Shown: positions 1 through 7,795 of the stretch, piece by piece | How positions within the stretch are numbered: the first letter of the stretch is position 1 | Layout of the letters: every line of letters starts with the position of its first letter | Source: CAZOGW01 sp964579415 | GTDB taxonomy: Bacteria; Actinomycetota; Acidimicrobiia; Spongiisociales; UBA5794 | Direction: 5' to 3' | NCBI GenBank assembly: GCA_964579415.1 | Contig: CAZOGW010000049.1 | Span: 1-19,914 of the forward strand | Length of the DNA stretch: 19,914 nucleotides | Translations under genes and position numbers: made by a program | Notes under the pieces: model-generated | Databases searched by the model: none | Seen by the model: only the letters and a program-made list of their open reading frames with translations | What the model was told of the DNA's origin: nothing

Positions 1-2
1 CG

Positions 3-53
3 GCCCCACGAAGCGGCGGGGGAGGACGAAGACAGCCCCACGAAGCGGCGGGG
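3..53. repeat. Two direct copies of a 19-bp hairpin-forming unit, 32-bp period
   Basis: GCCCCACGAAGCGGCGGGG occurs at 3-21 and again at 35-53. Each copy can fold as a short hairpin. On the minus-strand transcript the arms are CCCCGC and GTGGGG with a G-U pair and loop CGCTTC; on the plus strand the same position is an A-C mismatch. The left edge of the window cuts the region, so more copies may lie upstream. It may be the tail of a repeat array or part of a terminator for an upstream gene. Confidence 0.6.
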
Positions 54-98
54 AAGGAGGCGGAGGGGCGTTCCCTAACAGGGGAGGATGACTGAAGC

Positions 99-104
99 TA
101 TCGT
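99..104 (+). promoter_or_regulatory. -10 element of a leaderless glgB promoter
   Basis: TATCGT lies 6 bases before the ATG at 111, which would place the transcription start at or next to the start codon. There is no Shine-Dalgarno sequence directly before that ATG. I see no convincing -35 element. The same TANNNT-to-start spacing recurs at four other genes in the window, which supports the call. Confidence 0.5.
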
Positions 105-110
105 CAGCGC

Positions 111-1973
111 ATGCTCACCGACGGTGACCGCTGGCTGCTCGAAGAGGGGACACACCAGCGGCTCCACGACGTTCTGGGGGGCAGGCTCACGCCGGAGGGG
201 GCGGTGTTCAAGGTGTGGGCGCCGAACGCCGAGCGGGTGTCCGTGGTCGGAGACTTCAACGGCTGGGTGGCGGGGGCGACGCCGATGGAGCCCTCCGGCG
301 GCGGAGTCTGGGCCGTCGACGTGCCCGACACCCCGCAGGGCACCCACTACAAGTTCCTCCTGGAGCGGTACGGCTGGCACGGCCTCAAGACCGACCCCTT
401 CGGCTATTTCACCGAGGAGGCACCCGGCTCCGCCTCGATCTTGTGGGACCTCGGCTACGACTGGGGTGACGACGAGTGGTTGGCCGTCCGCGGCGAGCGC
501 CAGGCCCACGACGCGCCCATGTCGATCTACGAGATGCACCTCGGCTCGTGGCAGGGGCCAACCCGCTACCGCATCATCGCCGACCCGCTGATCGATTACC
601 TGCTCGAGATGGGCTACACCCACGTCGAGTTGCTGCCGGTGATGGAACATCCCTTCTACGGGTCGTGGGGCTACCAGACCACCGGCTACTTCGCCGCCAG
701 CTCCCGCTACGGCGAGCCGCAGGACCTCATGTACCTGATCGACCGGATCCACCAGGCCGGCATCGGCGTCATCCTCGACTGGGTTCCCAGCCACTTCCCC
801 ATGGACGCCGCCGGGCTGGTCCACTTCGACGGCACCCACCTGTACGAATCCGGCGACTGGCGCATCGGCTACCACCCCGACTGGGGCTCGGCGATCTTCG
901 ACTACGGCCGGCCCGAGGTGAGGGCCTTCCTGCTGTCGAGCGCCCATTTCTGGATCGAGCAGTACCACGCCGACGGGCTGCGGGTGGATGCGGTGGCGTC
1001 GATGCTGTACCGGGACTACTCCCGCCGTGAGGGCGAGTGGGTGGCCAACAAGTACGGCGGCAACGAGAACCTGGAGGCGATCGGCTTCCTCCATGAGCTC
1101 AACGGCAGCATCTACGCCCGCCACCCCGACGTGCATGTCATCGCCGAGGAGTCGACATCGTATCCCAAGGTCTCCAAGCCCATCGACGACGGCGGGCTCG
1201 GCTTCGGGTACAAGTGGGACATGGGCTGGATGAACGACACCCTGCGCTACATCGCCCGGGATCCGGTCCACCGCAAGTACCACCATGACGAGCTCACCTT
1301 CCGCGCCATGTACGCCGGGACGGAGAACTTCGTGCTGCCGCTGTCGCACGACGAGGTGGTGCACGGCAAGGGGTCGCTGCTGGGCAAGCAGGCCGGGGAC
1401 GAGTGGCAGCGCTTCGCCGGGCTGCGCCTGCTGCTGGGCCACCAGTGGACCACCCCGGGCAAGAAGCTGCTCTTCATGGGCGGCGACTTCGGGATGCCCG
1501 GGGAGTGGAACCACGACGCCGGCCTCCCCTGGGGCCTGCTCGAGCACCCGACCCACGCCGGGGTCAAGGCGTGGGTTGCCGACCTCAACCGCGTCTACCG
1601 CTCCGAGCCGGCGCTGCACCTGTCCGACACCCGGCCGGAGTGGTTCCAGTGGCTCGCCGTCGACGACGCCGCGGCCGCCACCATCGCCTTCGCCCGCAGC
1701 GCCGACGGCGCCCGCACCGTGGTGGTGGTCTCCAACTTCACCCCGGAGGTGTGGGGCTCGTACCGCCTCGGCGTCCCCCACGCCGGGCACTGGGAGGAGT
1801 TGCTCAACTCCGACGCCGCCCACTACGGCGGGTCCGGGGTGGGGAACCTGGGCGGCGTGGAGACCGAACCGGTCGCCGCCCACGGCCAGGAGCAGTCCAT
1901 CGCTATCGGTGTGCCCCCGCTGGCCACCGTGATCTTCGCTCATGTGCCCGACGATGAGAAAGGTAGGAGCTGA
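111..1973 (+). CDS. glgB: 1,4-alpha-glucan branching enzyme GlgB
   Basis: GH13 branching enzyme that cuts alpha-1,4 chains and reattaches them by alpha-1,6 bonds during glycogen synthesis, in the cytoplasm. An N-terminal CBM48 module (FKVWAPNAERVSVVGDFNGW, about residues 34-53) precedes the catalytic barrel. Conserved GH13 regions are visible: DWVPSHF; GLRVDAVA with nucleophile D293; IAEEST with acid/base E346; LSHDEVVHGKGS with D414. The spacings between these three residues (53 and 121) equal those of E. coli GlgB (D405, E458, D526). At 620 residues it is shorter than the roughly 730 of E. coli and lacks the extra N-terminal module. The ATG at 111 is chosen because a -10 element stands 6 bases upstream. 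Its stop abuts the start of glgC, so the two are co-transcribed. Confidence 0.96.
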   Translation: MLTDGDRWLLEEGTHQRLHDVLGGRLTPEGAVFKVWAPNAERVSVVGDFNGWVAGATPMEPSGGGVWAVDVPDTPQGTHYKFLLERYGWHGLKTDPFGYFTEEAPGSASILWDLGYDWGDDEWLAVRGERQAHDAPMSIYEMHLGSWQGPTRYRIIADPLIDYLLEMGYTHVELLPVMEHPFYGSWGYQTTGYFAASSRYGEPQDLMYLIDRIHQAGIGVILDWVPSHFPMDAAGLVHFDGTHLYESGDWRIGYHPDWGSAIFDYGRPEVRAFLLSSAHFWIEQYHADGLRVDAVASMLYRDYSRREGEWVANKYGGNENLEAIGFLHELNGSIYARHPDVHVIAEESTSYPKVSKPIDDGGLGFGYKWDMGWMNDTLRYIARDPVHRKYHHDELTFRAMYAGTENFVLPLSHDEVVHGKGSLLGKQAGDEWQRFAGLRLLLGHQWTTPGKKLLFMGGDFGMPGEWNHDAGLPWGLLEHPTHAGVKAWVADLNRVYRSEPALHLSDTRPEWFQWLAVDDAAAATIAFARSADGARTVVVVSNFTPEVWGSYRLGVPHAGHWEELLNSDAAHYGGSGVGNLGGVETEPVAAHGQEQSIAIGVPPLATVIFAHVPDDEKGRS

Positions 1974-3209
1974 ATGAGCAAGAACCGGCCCAGGGTGCTG
2001 GCCATGGTCCTCGCCGGTGGCGAGGGGAAACGTCTCATGCCCCTCACCGCCGACCGGGCCAAGCCGGCGGTGCCCTTCGGCGGCCACTACCGGCTCATCG
2101 ATTTCGCCCTCTCCAACATGGCCAACGGCGGCTTCCGGCGCATGGTGGTGCTCACCCAGTACAAGAGCCACAGCCTCGACGTGCACATCTCCCGCACCTG
2201 GCGCATGTCGACCCTGTTGGGCAACTACGTCACCGCGGTACCGGCGCAGATGAGGGCAGGGAAGCGCTGGTTTCTCGGCTCGGCCGATGCTCTGTACCAG
2301 AACCTCAACATCATCTCCGACGAGCGCCCCGACTACATCATGGTGTTCGGCGCCGATCACATCTACCGCATGGATCCCGAGCAGATGCTGGAGCACCACA
2401 TCGACCTCAAGGCCGGCGTCACCGTCGCCGCCCACCGCGTCCCCATCGAGCAGGCCAGCCAGTTCGGTGTCATCGAGGCGGGGGAGGGCTCCAAGATCGC
2501 CGCCTTCCGGGAGAAGCCCACCGACCCCAAGCCGCTGCCGGACGCCCCCGATCTGGCTTACGTCTCCATGGGCAACTACATCTTCGACGCCGACGTGCTG
2601 GTGGACCTGGTGCGCACCGACGCCGAGGACGACTCCTCCCGTCATGACATGGGCGGCGACCTGATACCGGCCATGGTGGACTCGGCGGGAGCCTACGTCT
2701 ACGACTTCACCCAGAACGTGGTGCCCGGCGCCACCGAGCGCAGTGCCGGCTACTGGCGGGACGTGGGGACGCTCGACTCGTACTACGAGGCTCATATGGA
2801 CCTGGTCGACATCGAGCCGATCTTCAACCTGTACAACATCCAGTGGCCCATCCTCACCGACATCCGCCCCATGCCGCCGGCCAAGATCGTCGCCACCGAG
2901 GTGCACGGCTCCGGTGCGGTCCACAACTCGCTGATCTCCAACGGCGTCATCATCTCGGGCGCCAAGGTGATCAACTCGGTGCTGTCGCCGCGGGTCCGCA
3001 TCGAGGACGGGGCCCACGTGGAGAACGCGGTGCTGCTCAACGACGTCGTCGTCGGCGAGGGTGCGGTGGTGCGTCAGACCGTCGTCGACAAGAACGTCAG
3101 GATCCCGCCAGGCGCCCAGGTAGGCGTCGACCCCGAAGCCGACGCCGAGCGCTTCACCGTGAGCACCAACGGCATCGTCGCCATCGCCAAGAACACGGTG
3201 ATTGAATAG
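1974..3209 (+). CDS. glgC: Glucose-1-phosphate adenylyltransferase GlgC
   Basis: Makes ADP-glucose and pyrophosphate from ATP and glucose-1-phosphate, the committed step of bacterial glycogen synthesis. The N-terminal nucleotidyltransferase domain shows VLAGGEGKRLMPLT, AKPAVPFGG, FLGSADALYQN and VFGADHIYRMD. The C-terminal third (from about residue 300) has the hexapeptide-like pattern of the left-handed beta-helix (ATEVHGSGAVHNSLISNGV, VRIEDGAHVENAVL). The length, 411 residues, is normal for the family. The ATG directly follows the TGA of glgB with no gap and is preceded by the Shine-Dalgarno-like AGGTAGGAG at 1961-1969 inside the glgB end, indicating translational coupling. The TAG stop is the first three bases of a heptamer array. 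Confidence 0.97.
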   Translation: MSKNRPRVLAMVLAGGEGKRLMPLTADRAKPAVPFGGHYRLIDFALSNMANGGFRRMVVLTQYKSHSLDVHISRTWRMSTLLGNYVTAVPAQMRAGKRWFLGSADALYQNLNIISDERPDYIMVFGADHIYRMDPEQMLEHHIDLKAGVTVAAHRVPIEQASQFGVIEAGEGSKIAAFREKPTDPKPLPDAPDLAYVSMGNYIFDADVLVDLVRTDAEDDSSRHDMGGDLIPAMVDSAGAYVYDFTQNVVPGATERSAGYWRDVGTLDSYYEAHMDLVDIEPIFNLYNIQWPILTDIRPMPPAKIVATEVHGSGAVHNSLISNGVIISGAKVINSVLSPRVRIEDGAHVENAVLLNDVVVGEGAVVRQTVVDKNVRIPPGAQVGVDPEADAERFTVSTNGIVAIAKNTVIE

Positions 3210-3255
3210 GTACTAAGTACTAGGTACTAAGTACTAGGTAGTACGGACTACGTAC
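3207..3255. repeat. Array of seven TANGTAC-like heptamers
   Basis: Seven consecutive 7-bp units run from the glgC stop codon: TAGGTAC, TAAGTAC, TAGGTAC, TAAGTAC, TAGGTAG, TACGGAC, TACGTAC. The first four form two exact copies of a 14-bp unit; the last three are degenerate. The array is far more AT-rich than its surroundings and partly self-complementary (GTAC, AGTACT). It fills most of the gap between convergent glgC and the DUF4242 gene. An 8-bp palindrome TGACGTCA follows at 3262-3269. Confidence 0.85.
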
Positions 3256-3287
3256 TGTCTGTGACGTCAGTCATTGACGAGCGGGCC

Positions 3288-3581
3288 TTAGGCGGTGGCG
3301 GTGAGGCGGCGGTCGGCGGTTTGGGGGTCGATGACGTGGACGATGGGCGTGACGGTGTCGCAGGGGAATGCTCCCCGGAGGGAGTGCTCGATCACGGCAT
3401 CGACGTCGTCGGTCTCGTGGACGCAGTAGAACTTGTCGCCTGCCACGTAGCTGTGGTGCCACACGTAGGGCACGCCCAGCGACGCCACCGCCTCGTTCGA
3501 GGTGGCGGACATCTTCTGCAGCTCCGCCAGGCTGAGTTCGCTCGCCCCGGGGATTGTGCGCTCGATGATGAACATGGTCAT
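3288..3581 (-). CDS. DUF4242 / SCO4226-type small nickel-binding protein
   Basis: A 97-residue protein starting MTMFIIERTIPG, matching the DUF4242 family. The Streptomyces member SCO4226 is known as a small dimeric nickel-binding protein with a ferredoxin-like fold. The family signature region YVWHHSYVAGDKFYCVHE and the later IEHS are visible (about residues 43-60 and 69-72) and carry several His and Cys residues that could bind metal. The start at 3581 is chosen because AGGAGG stands a few bases upstream on the minus strand; the frame is open further upstream, but that extension is Pro/Arg-rich and unlike the family. The gene is convergent with glgC and divergent from the LuxR-type regulator. 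Its physiological role is not settled; nickel binding here is an inference from the family. Confidence 0.82.
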   Translation of the reverse strand: MTMFIIERTIPGASELSLAELQKMSATSNEAVASLGVPYVWHHSYVAGDKFYCVHETDDVDAVIEHSLRGAFPCDTVTPIVHVIDPQTADRRLTATA

Positions 3582-3617
3582 TGTCGGCCTCCTCTTCGGA
3601 ATTCCTTGCTCGACGGT

Positions 3618-3635
3618 CCTCCGGGTGGTCGGAGG
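3618..3635. promoter_or_regulatory. Inverted repeat upstream of the DUF4242 gene
   Basis: CCTCCG and CGGAGG flank a 6-base spacer, 37 bases upstream of the DUF4242 start in the divergent intergenic region. It could be an operator or a leader hairpin. A 6-bp GC-rich inverted repeat can occur by chance, so this is weak. Confidence 0.3.
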
Positions 3636-3695
3636 CTTGGCGGGAAGGTACGCACCGGGACCCGGGGCGGGCATCGGGAGGAGGTCCCCATTTTG

Positions 3696-3764
3696 GGGGT
3701 AGCGGTCCACCGGGGTATGGCATCATCCACGGTCGAAGCGCCCTCCGGGGCCACCGTCGGGGTA
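3696..3764 (+). promoter_or_regulatory. Three GGGGTA direct repeats before the LuxR-type regulator
   Basis: GGGGTA occurs at 3696-3701, 3712-3717 and 3759-3764. The second and third follow CCACC (CCACCGGGGTA and CCACCGTCGGGGTA). All lie within 85 bases of the regulator start at 3779 and in the shared region with the divergent DUF4242 gene. They could be binding sites for autoregulation. The third overlaps the proposed -10 element at 3763-3768. Confidence 0.3.
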
Positions 3765-3768
3765 GATT
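3763..3768 (+). promoter_or_regulatory. Candidate -10 element of the LuxR-type regulator
   Basis: TAGATT in the context GGTAGATT stands 10 bases before the ATG at 3779, giving a leader of only a few bases. No Shine-Dalgarno sequence is evident. It resembles the GGTANNNT elements before other genes here, but its spacing is longer. Confidence 0.35.
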
Positions 3769-3778
3769 TTCCAGAGCG

Positions 3779-6370
3779 ATGACCGAGCTCCTCGAACGCG
3801 ACGACGAACTGACACGGCTCGCCTCGGCATGGGAGGCGGCGGTGTCGGGTACCGGCTCCATGGCCTTCGTGACCGGCGAGCCGGGAGCGGGCAAGACGTC
3901 GCTGCTGCGCGCGGCCGTTGCCGGCGTCCCCCGCCACGCCGTGCTCTGGGGCGCCTGCGATCCGCTGACGACGCCCCGCCCGTTGGGACCGGTGCACGAC
4001 TTCGCCCACCTGGTGGGGAGCGTGCGGGACCGCCTCGCCGCCGGCGCCCCGCTCTACGAGGTGTCCCAGGCGCTGTTCGACGAGATGCAGGCGTCCCCCC
4101 ACTTCGTGGTGGTCGATGACCTGCAGTGGGCCGACGAGGCGACCATCGACCTGCTGCGCTTCCTGGTGCGCCGTATCGAGGCGGCGAGGTCCCTCGTCGT
4201 GTGTGCCTACCGCGACGAGGAGGTCGGTCCGGTCCATGTCCTGCGCGGGCTCCTCGGCGACCTCTCCCGCCACGACTCGGTGCAGCGGCTGGCGCTGCGA
4301 CCGCTCAGTGCCGACGCCATCGGAGGGCTCATGCCCGGCGTCGACACGCAACGGGTACGGCACCTCACCGGGGGCAACCCGTTCTTCGTCACCCAGATCG
4401 CGGACAACCCGGGATCGGAGGGACTACCCATGTCGGTCCGGGACGCCGTGCTGGCACGGACCGCCGGTCTCGAGAGCGGCGACCGCGAGGTCCTCGAGCT
4501 GCTGTCGTGCGGGCCGGAGGCGATCCCCGACATCGCCCTGGCGAAGCTGTCCATCGACCTGCCCACGCTGCGACGCCTCGACGCCGCCGGCCTGATCGAG
4601 CGGGGGCGGCGGGGACTCGCCTTCCGTCATGAGCTGTGCCGCATCGCCATCCACGAGACCCTCCCGCCCGGCGCCGAGGTGCAACTCCATGCCCGCATCC
4701 TCGACGCCCTCGAGGCCACGGGAGCCGCCGACGAGGCGTTCATGACCTACCACGCCGTCGGTACCGGCGACCCTGCCCGCATCTGGACGCACGCCACCGC
4801 AGCCGGCGCCATCGCCACCCGCAGCGGTTCGCACACCGAGGCGGCGGCGTTCTACCGCACCGCCCTCGAGCACGGCGACGCCCAGCCGGAGCCGGTCCGG
4901 GCCGCGGTGCTGGAACAGCTCGCCTCCGAGTACTTCGCCCTCGGCCGCATGCCCGAGGCGATAGCCAGCGGCTCGGCGGCTCTACGCATTCTCGAGGCCG
5001 AGGAGGACTGGGACTCGGTGGTGCGGGTCCTCAACGACCTCGCCGTCACCGAGTGGTACAACGCCAACCGCCCCGCCGCCGAGAGCTACGTCGCCGGGGC
5101 GGAAGCGGCGTTCCGTCCGGAGACGGCGGCATCGCAGGTGCCGCTGGCCACAGTGCACACCACCGACGCCTACCTCGCCCTGTACATCGGTGACATGGCC
5201 CGTACCCGGGAGCTCTCCGCCCGCGCCGCCAGCATCGCGGCCACGGCCGACGATCCCGAGCTCGACATGCGGCTCACCACCATCGAGGCGTCCCTGGGCA
5301 TCCTGGAGGGCCGCACCGAACATCGGGACCTGCTGATGGCCGGCATCGAGACAGCCATCGCCCGTGGTCTCGACGTCACACCGTCGACGGGTTGGAGCAA
5401 TCTGGTCTACCTGGATGTGGAGCAGCGGCGTTTCGCCCAAGCCGATGCGCTCCTCGCCAGGAGCCTCTCCTTCGCCGTGGAGCGTGACCTACCCATCTGC
5501 ACCACATGGCAACTCGGTGTGCGCGGCCGGCTGCACATGCTGCGGGGCGAGTGGGAAGCAGCCGTCGACGACGCTTCCCAGGTCCTGGAATGGGATGCCG
5601 CCGCCCTCACCCGCACCTGGCCGCTGCTGGTGCGGGGCCTGGTAGCCCTGCGGCGCGGCGACCCGGAGGCGCGGCGGGACATCGACGAGGCGTGGGAGCT
5701 GGCCGACCGGTTCGGCGAGCCGCTGCGCCTTCTCCCCGCGGTGGCGGCGCTGGCCGAGCAGGCCTGGCTCACCGGCCGGCCCGACCGGCGTTTGGCCGGG
5801 GTCGGTTCCCTCGTCGCCGCCACCCGGCAGGTTGTCGGCACCGGGTGGTCGCTGGGCGACCTCGCCGTGTGGTTGCGGCGCATCGAGGTCGAGGTGGACC
5901 TGGTGCTCGACATGCTCCCCGATCCGCACCGCGTCCACCTCGCCGGCGATCCCGTGGCCGCGGCCGAGACCTGGGGGGCGCTCGGCGCCCGCTATGAGCA
6001 GGCCCTGGCTCTTCTCGACGCCGGCGGAGCGGAGCATGCCGGGCGCGGCATAGAGATCCTCGATCTGATCGGGGCCGACGCAGTCGCCTCCAAGGCTCGC
6101 CAGGATCTCCGCAGGGTCGGCGTGACCGCTCTCCCGCCACGGCCCCGTCCCAGCACCCGCGCCAACCCGGCCGGGCTCACCGTGCGCCAGCTCGACGTGC
6201 TGCGCCTCGTCGCCGACGGGCTCACCAACGCCGAGATCGCCGACCGGCTGTTCATCTCACGCAAGACCACCGACCATCACGTCTCCGCCATCCTCACCAA
6301 GCTCGGCGCCAGCTCCCGCTCCGAGGCGGCCACCATCGCCCGCTCCCTCGGCATCGTCGACGGGAGCTGA
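3779..6370 (+). CDS. Large ATPase-containing LuxR-family transcriptional regulator
   Basis: An 863-residue regulator of the MalT/LAL type. The N-terminal AAA/STAND-like ATPase has Walker A GEPGAGKTS (residues 33-41, with K39) and Walker B VVVDDLQWADEAT (D113, D114). A long helical, TPR-like middle follows (for example EAAAFYRTALEHG and ALEQLASEYFALGRMPEAI-type repeats). The C-terminal LuxR DNA-binding domain runs from about residue 800: LTVRQLDVLRLVADGLTNAE then IADRLFISRKTTDHHVSAIL. Family members typically act as ligand-activated ATP-dependent activators. The ATG at 3779 is chosen because LLERDDEL is the usual family N-terminus; upstream sequence in the same frame is low-complexity. It lies between the glgBC and glgXA blocks, so control of glycogen or sugar genes is plausible but not shown. 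Confidence 0.9.
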   Translation: MTELLERDDELTRLASAWEAAVSGTGSMAFVTGEPGAGKTSLLRAAVAGVPRHAVLWGACDPLTTPRPLGPVHDFAHLVGSVRDRLAAGAPLYEVSQALFDEMQASPHFVVVDDLQWADEATIDLLRFLVRRIEAARSLVVCAYRDEEVGPVHVLRGLLGDLSRHDSVQRLALRPLSADAIGGLMPGVDTQRVRHLTGGNPFFVTQIADNPGSEGLPMSVRDAVLARTAGLESGDREVLELLSCGPEAIPDIALAKLSIDLPTLRRLDAAGLIERGRRGLAFRHELCRIAIHETLPPGAEVQLHARILDALEATGAADEAFMTYHAVGTGDPARIWTHATAAGAIATRSGSHTEAAAFYRTALEHGDAQPEPVRAAVLEQLASEYFALGRMPEAIASGSAALRILEAEEDWDSVVRVLNDLAVTEWYNANRPAAESYVAGAEAAFRPETAASQVPLATVHTTDAYLALYIGDMARTRELSARAASIAATADDPELDMRLTTIEASLGILEGRTEHRDLLMAGIETAIARGLDVTPSTGWSNLVYLDVEQRRFAQADALLARSLSFAVERDLPICTTWQLGVRGRLHMLRGEWEAAVDDASQVLEWDAAALTRTWPLLVRGLVALRRGDPEARRDIDEAWELADRFGEPLRLLPAVAALAEQAWLTGRPDRRLAGVGSLVAATRQVVGTGWSLGDLAVWLRRIEVEVDLVLDMLPDPHRVHLAGDPVAAAETWGALGARYEQALALLDAGGAEHAGRGIEILDLIGADAVASKARQDLRRVGVTALPPRPRPSTRANPAGLTVRQLDVLRLVADGLTNAEIADRLFISRKTTDHHVSAILTKLGASSRSEAATIARSLGIVDGS

Positions 6371-6384
6371 TCGCCGTCCGTGAC

Positions 6385-6402
6385 CCGCCGAGCTTGCGGC
6401 GG
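6385..6402. terminator. Bidirectional hairpin between convergent regulator and glgA
   Basis: CCGCCG and CGGCGG form a perfect 6-bp stem around loop AGCTTG. It lies between the regulator stop (ending 6370) and the glgA stop (6404, minus strand). There is no T-tract on either side, so any termination would not be the classic intrinsic type. Confidence 0.45.
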
Positions 6403-6403
6403 C

Positions 6404-7795
6404 TCAGCCGATGTGGGCGTCGATGGCCGCTTGGTAGATCTCGATCTGGCGGAGGGCGGGTGTGGTCCAGCTCCAGTCCCGGGTCATGCCGTTGACCTGG
6501 ATGGCCTTGCGGCGGGGGACGGAGCGCCAGGCCCTGACGGCACGGTGGAGGGCGTCGAGGAGTGGCAGGGAGCTCGGTTCGGAGGCGACGAAACCGGTGC
6601 CCCCGGCCGGGTCGGAGTCGGCGTCGCTCACGGTGTCGTGGAGGCCGCCGACGTCGGTGACGACGGGGATGGTCCCGTAGCGCATCGCCTGCATCTGGGC
6701 CAGGCCGCACGGCTCGAACCGGCTCGGCATCAGCAGCAGATCGGCACCGCCGAAGATGCGGTGCGACAGCGGCTCGTCGTAGGCGTCGACGAACCGGAAC
6801 CGATCCTCGCGGCCCACCGTGGTCCACCGGGCCGCCTCGACGAGGTGGCGCTCACCCGACCCGAGCACCACCATGCGGGCCGGGAGGCGGTCCAGGTAGG
6901 GCATCATCTCCAGCGCCAGGTCGATGCCCTTCTGGTGGGTGATGCGGGTCACCATCCCGATGACGGGGGACCGTTCCGCCGGCCAGTCGACGTGCGAGAG
7001 CAGGGCCTTGCGGGCGGCCGCCTTGCCGGAGAGGTCGGCGGCGCCGAAGGGCCGGGGCAGGAAGGGGTCGGCGCCGGGGTCCCACACCGCGGTGTCGATG
7101 CCGTTGCGGATGCCGACGAGGCGGTCGCCGCGGGCCCGCAGCGCGCCGTCGAGGTTCTCGCCGTGATCGGGGCGGCGGATCTCGGCGGCGTAGTTGGGGC
7201 TCACCGTGACCACGTAGTCGGACAGTGCCACCGCCCCCGCCAGCGGGTTGGTGTTGCCGAACCACTCGTAGGCGTCGGCCCGGTTGCGCATCACCCCGAG
7301 CCAGTCGCCGGGGGCGATGCCCTGGAAGGCCAGGTTGTGGATGGTGGTGACCGAAGGCACCGGCTCCTCGAGGAACCCGAGGGCGGCACCGGTGTGCCAG
7401 TCGTTGAGGTGGACCAGGTCGGGCTTGACCACGTGGGCGGCGATATGGGCAACCGCCGCGGAGAAGGCGGTGAAGCGGAAGTCGTTGTCGCGCCAGCCGT
7501 TGCCGTCGTCGTCGGTGTAGGGGTGGGGGCGGTGCATGTTGGGGGTGTGGACCGCCAGCAGCGGGGTGCCGTCGGCCAGCCTGCCGCGGCGGAAGGTGGT
7601 GATCCCCACCCAGGGCGGCATGTGAAGGGGTTCCGGGTCGCCGAGCCGGGCGTGGTAGGTGCCGTAGTCGGGCAGGACCACGGTGACGTCGACACCGGCC
7701 GCGGTGAGCGCCTTCACCAGCCCGGAGGTGGCATGCGCCAAGCCGCCGACCGCCACCAGCGGGGCCAGCTCCGACGTGGCGAAGAGCACCTTCAC
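6404..7795 (-). CDS. glgA: Glycogen synthase GlgA (ADP-glucose type, GT5)
   Basis: Transfers glucose from ADP-glucose to the non-reducing end of alpha-1,4-glucan. GT5 hallmarks: N-terminal VKVLFATSELAPL; HLNDWHTGAALGFL; TIHNLAFQG; SPNYAAEI; GIRNGIDTAVWDP; RITHQKGIDLALE; and the donor-binding loop RFEPCGLAQMQAMRYG. It has 463 residues, slightly short of the roughly 477 of E. coli. The start is the GTG at 7795, which overlaps the glgX stop as GTGA (7792-7795); the frame stays open far upstream but only as the antisense shadow of glgX. One oddity is that the KxGGL motif reads AVGGL, with Ala at residue 15 where E. coli has the ADP-glucose-binding Lys15. It is the last gene of the bioY-to-glgA run. 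Confidence 0.92.
   Translation of the reverse strand: MKVLFATSELAPLVAVGGLAHATSGLVKALTAAGVDVTVVLPDYGTYHARLGDPEPLHMPPWVGITTFRRGRLADGTPLLAVHTPNMHRPHPYTDDDGNGWRDNDFRFTAFSAAVAHIAAHVVKPDLVHLNDWHTGAALGFLEEPVPSVTTIHNLAFQGIAPGDWLGVMRNRADAYEWFGNTNPLAGAVALSDYVVTVSPNYAAEIRRPDHGENLDGALRARGDRLVGIRNGIDTAVWDPGADPFLPRPFGAADLSGKAAARKALLSHVDWPAERSPVIGMVTRITHQKGIDLALEMMPYLDRLPARMVVLGSGERHLVEAARWTTVGREDRFRFVDAYDEPLSHRIFGGADLLLMPSRFEPCGLAQMQAMRYGTIPVVTDVGGLHDTVSDADSDPAGGTGFVASEPSSLPLLDALHRAVRAWRSVPRRKAIQVNGMTRDWSWTTPALRQIEIYQAAIDAHIG

Noticed and set aside
75..3017. A 980-codon open frame on the minus strand opposite glgB and glgC
   Set aside because: It is antisense to two clearly identified enzymes, has a Val/Gly/His/Asp-rich composition typical of GC-rich shadow frames, and matches no family.
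3581..3778. Longer start for the LuxR-type regulator
   Set aside because: The added 66 residues are Gly/Ser/Arg-rich with no family likeness, would overlap the DUF4242 start, and the normal N-terminus begins at the ATG at 3779.
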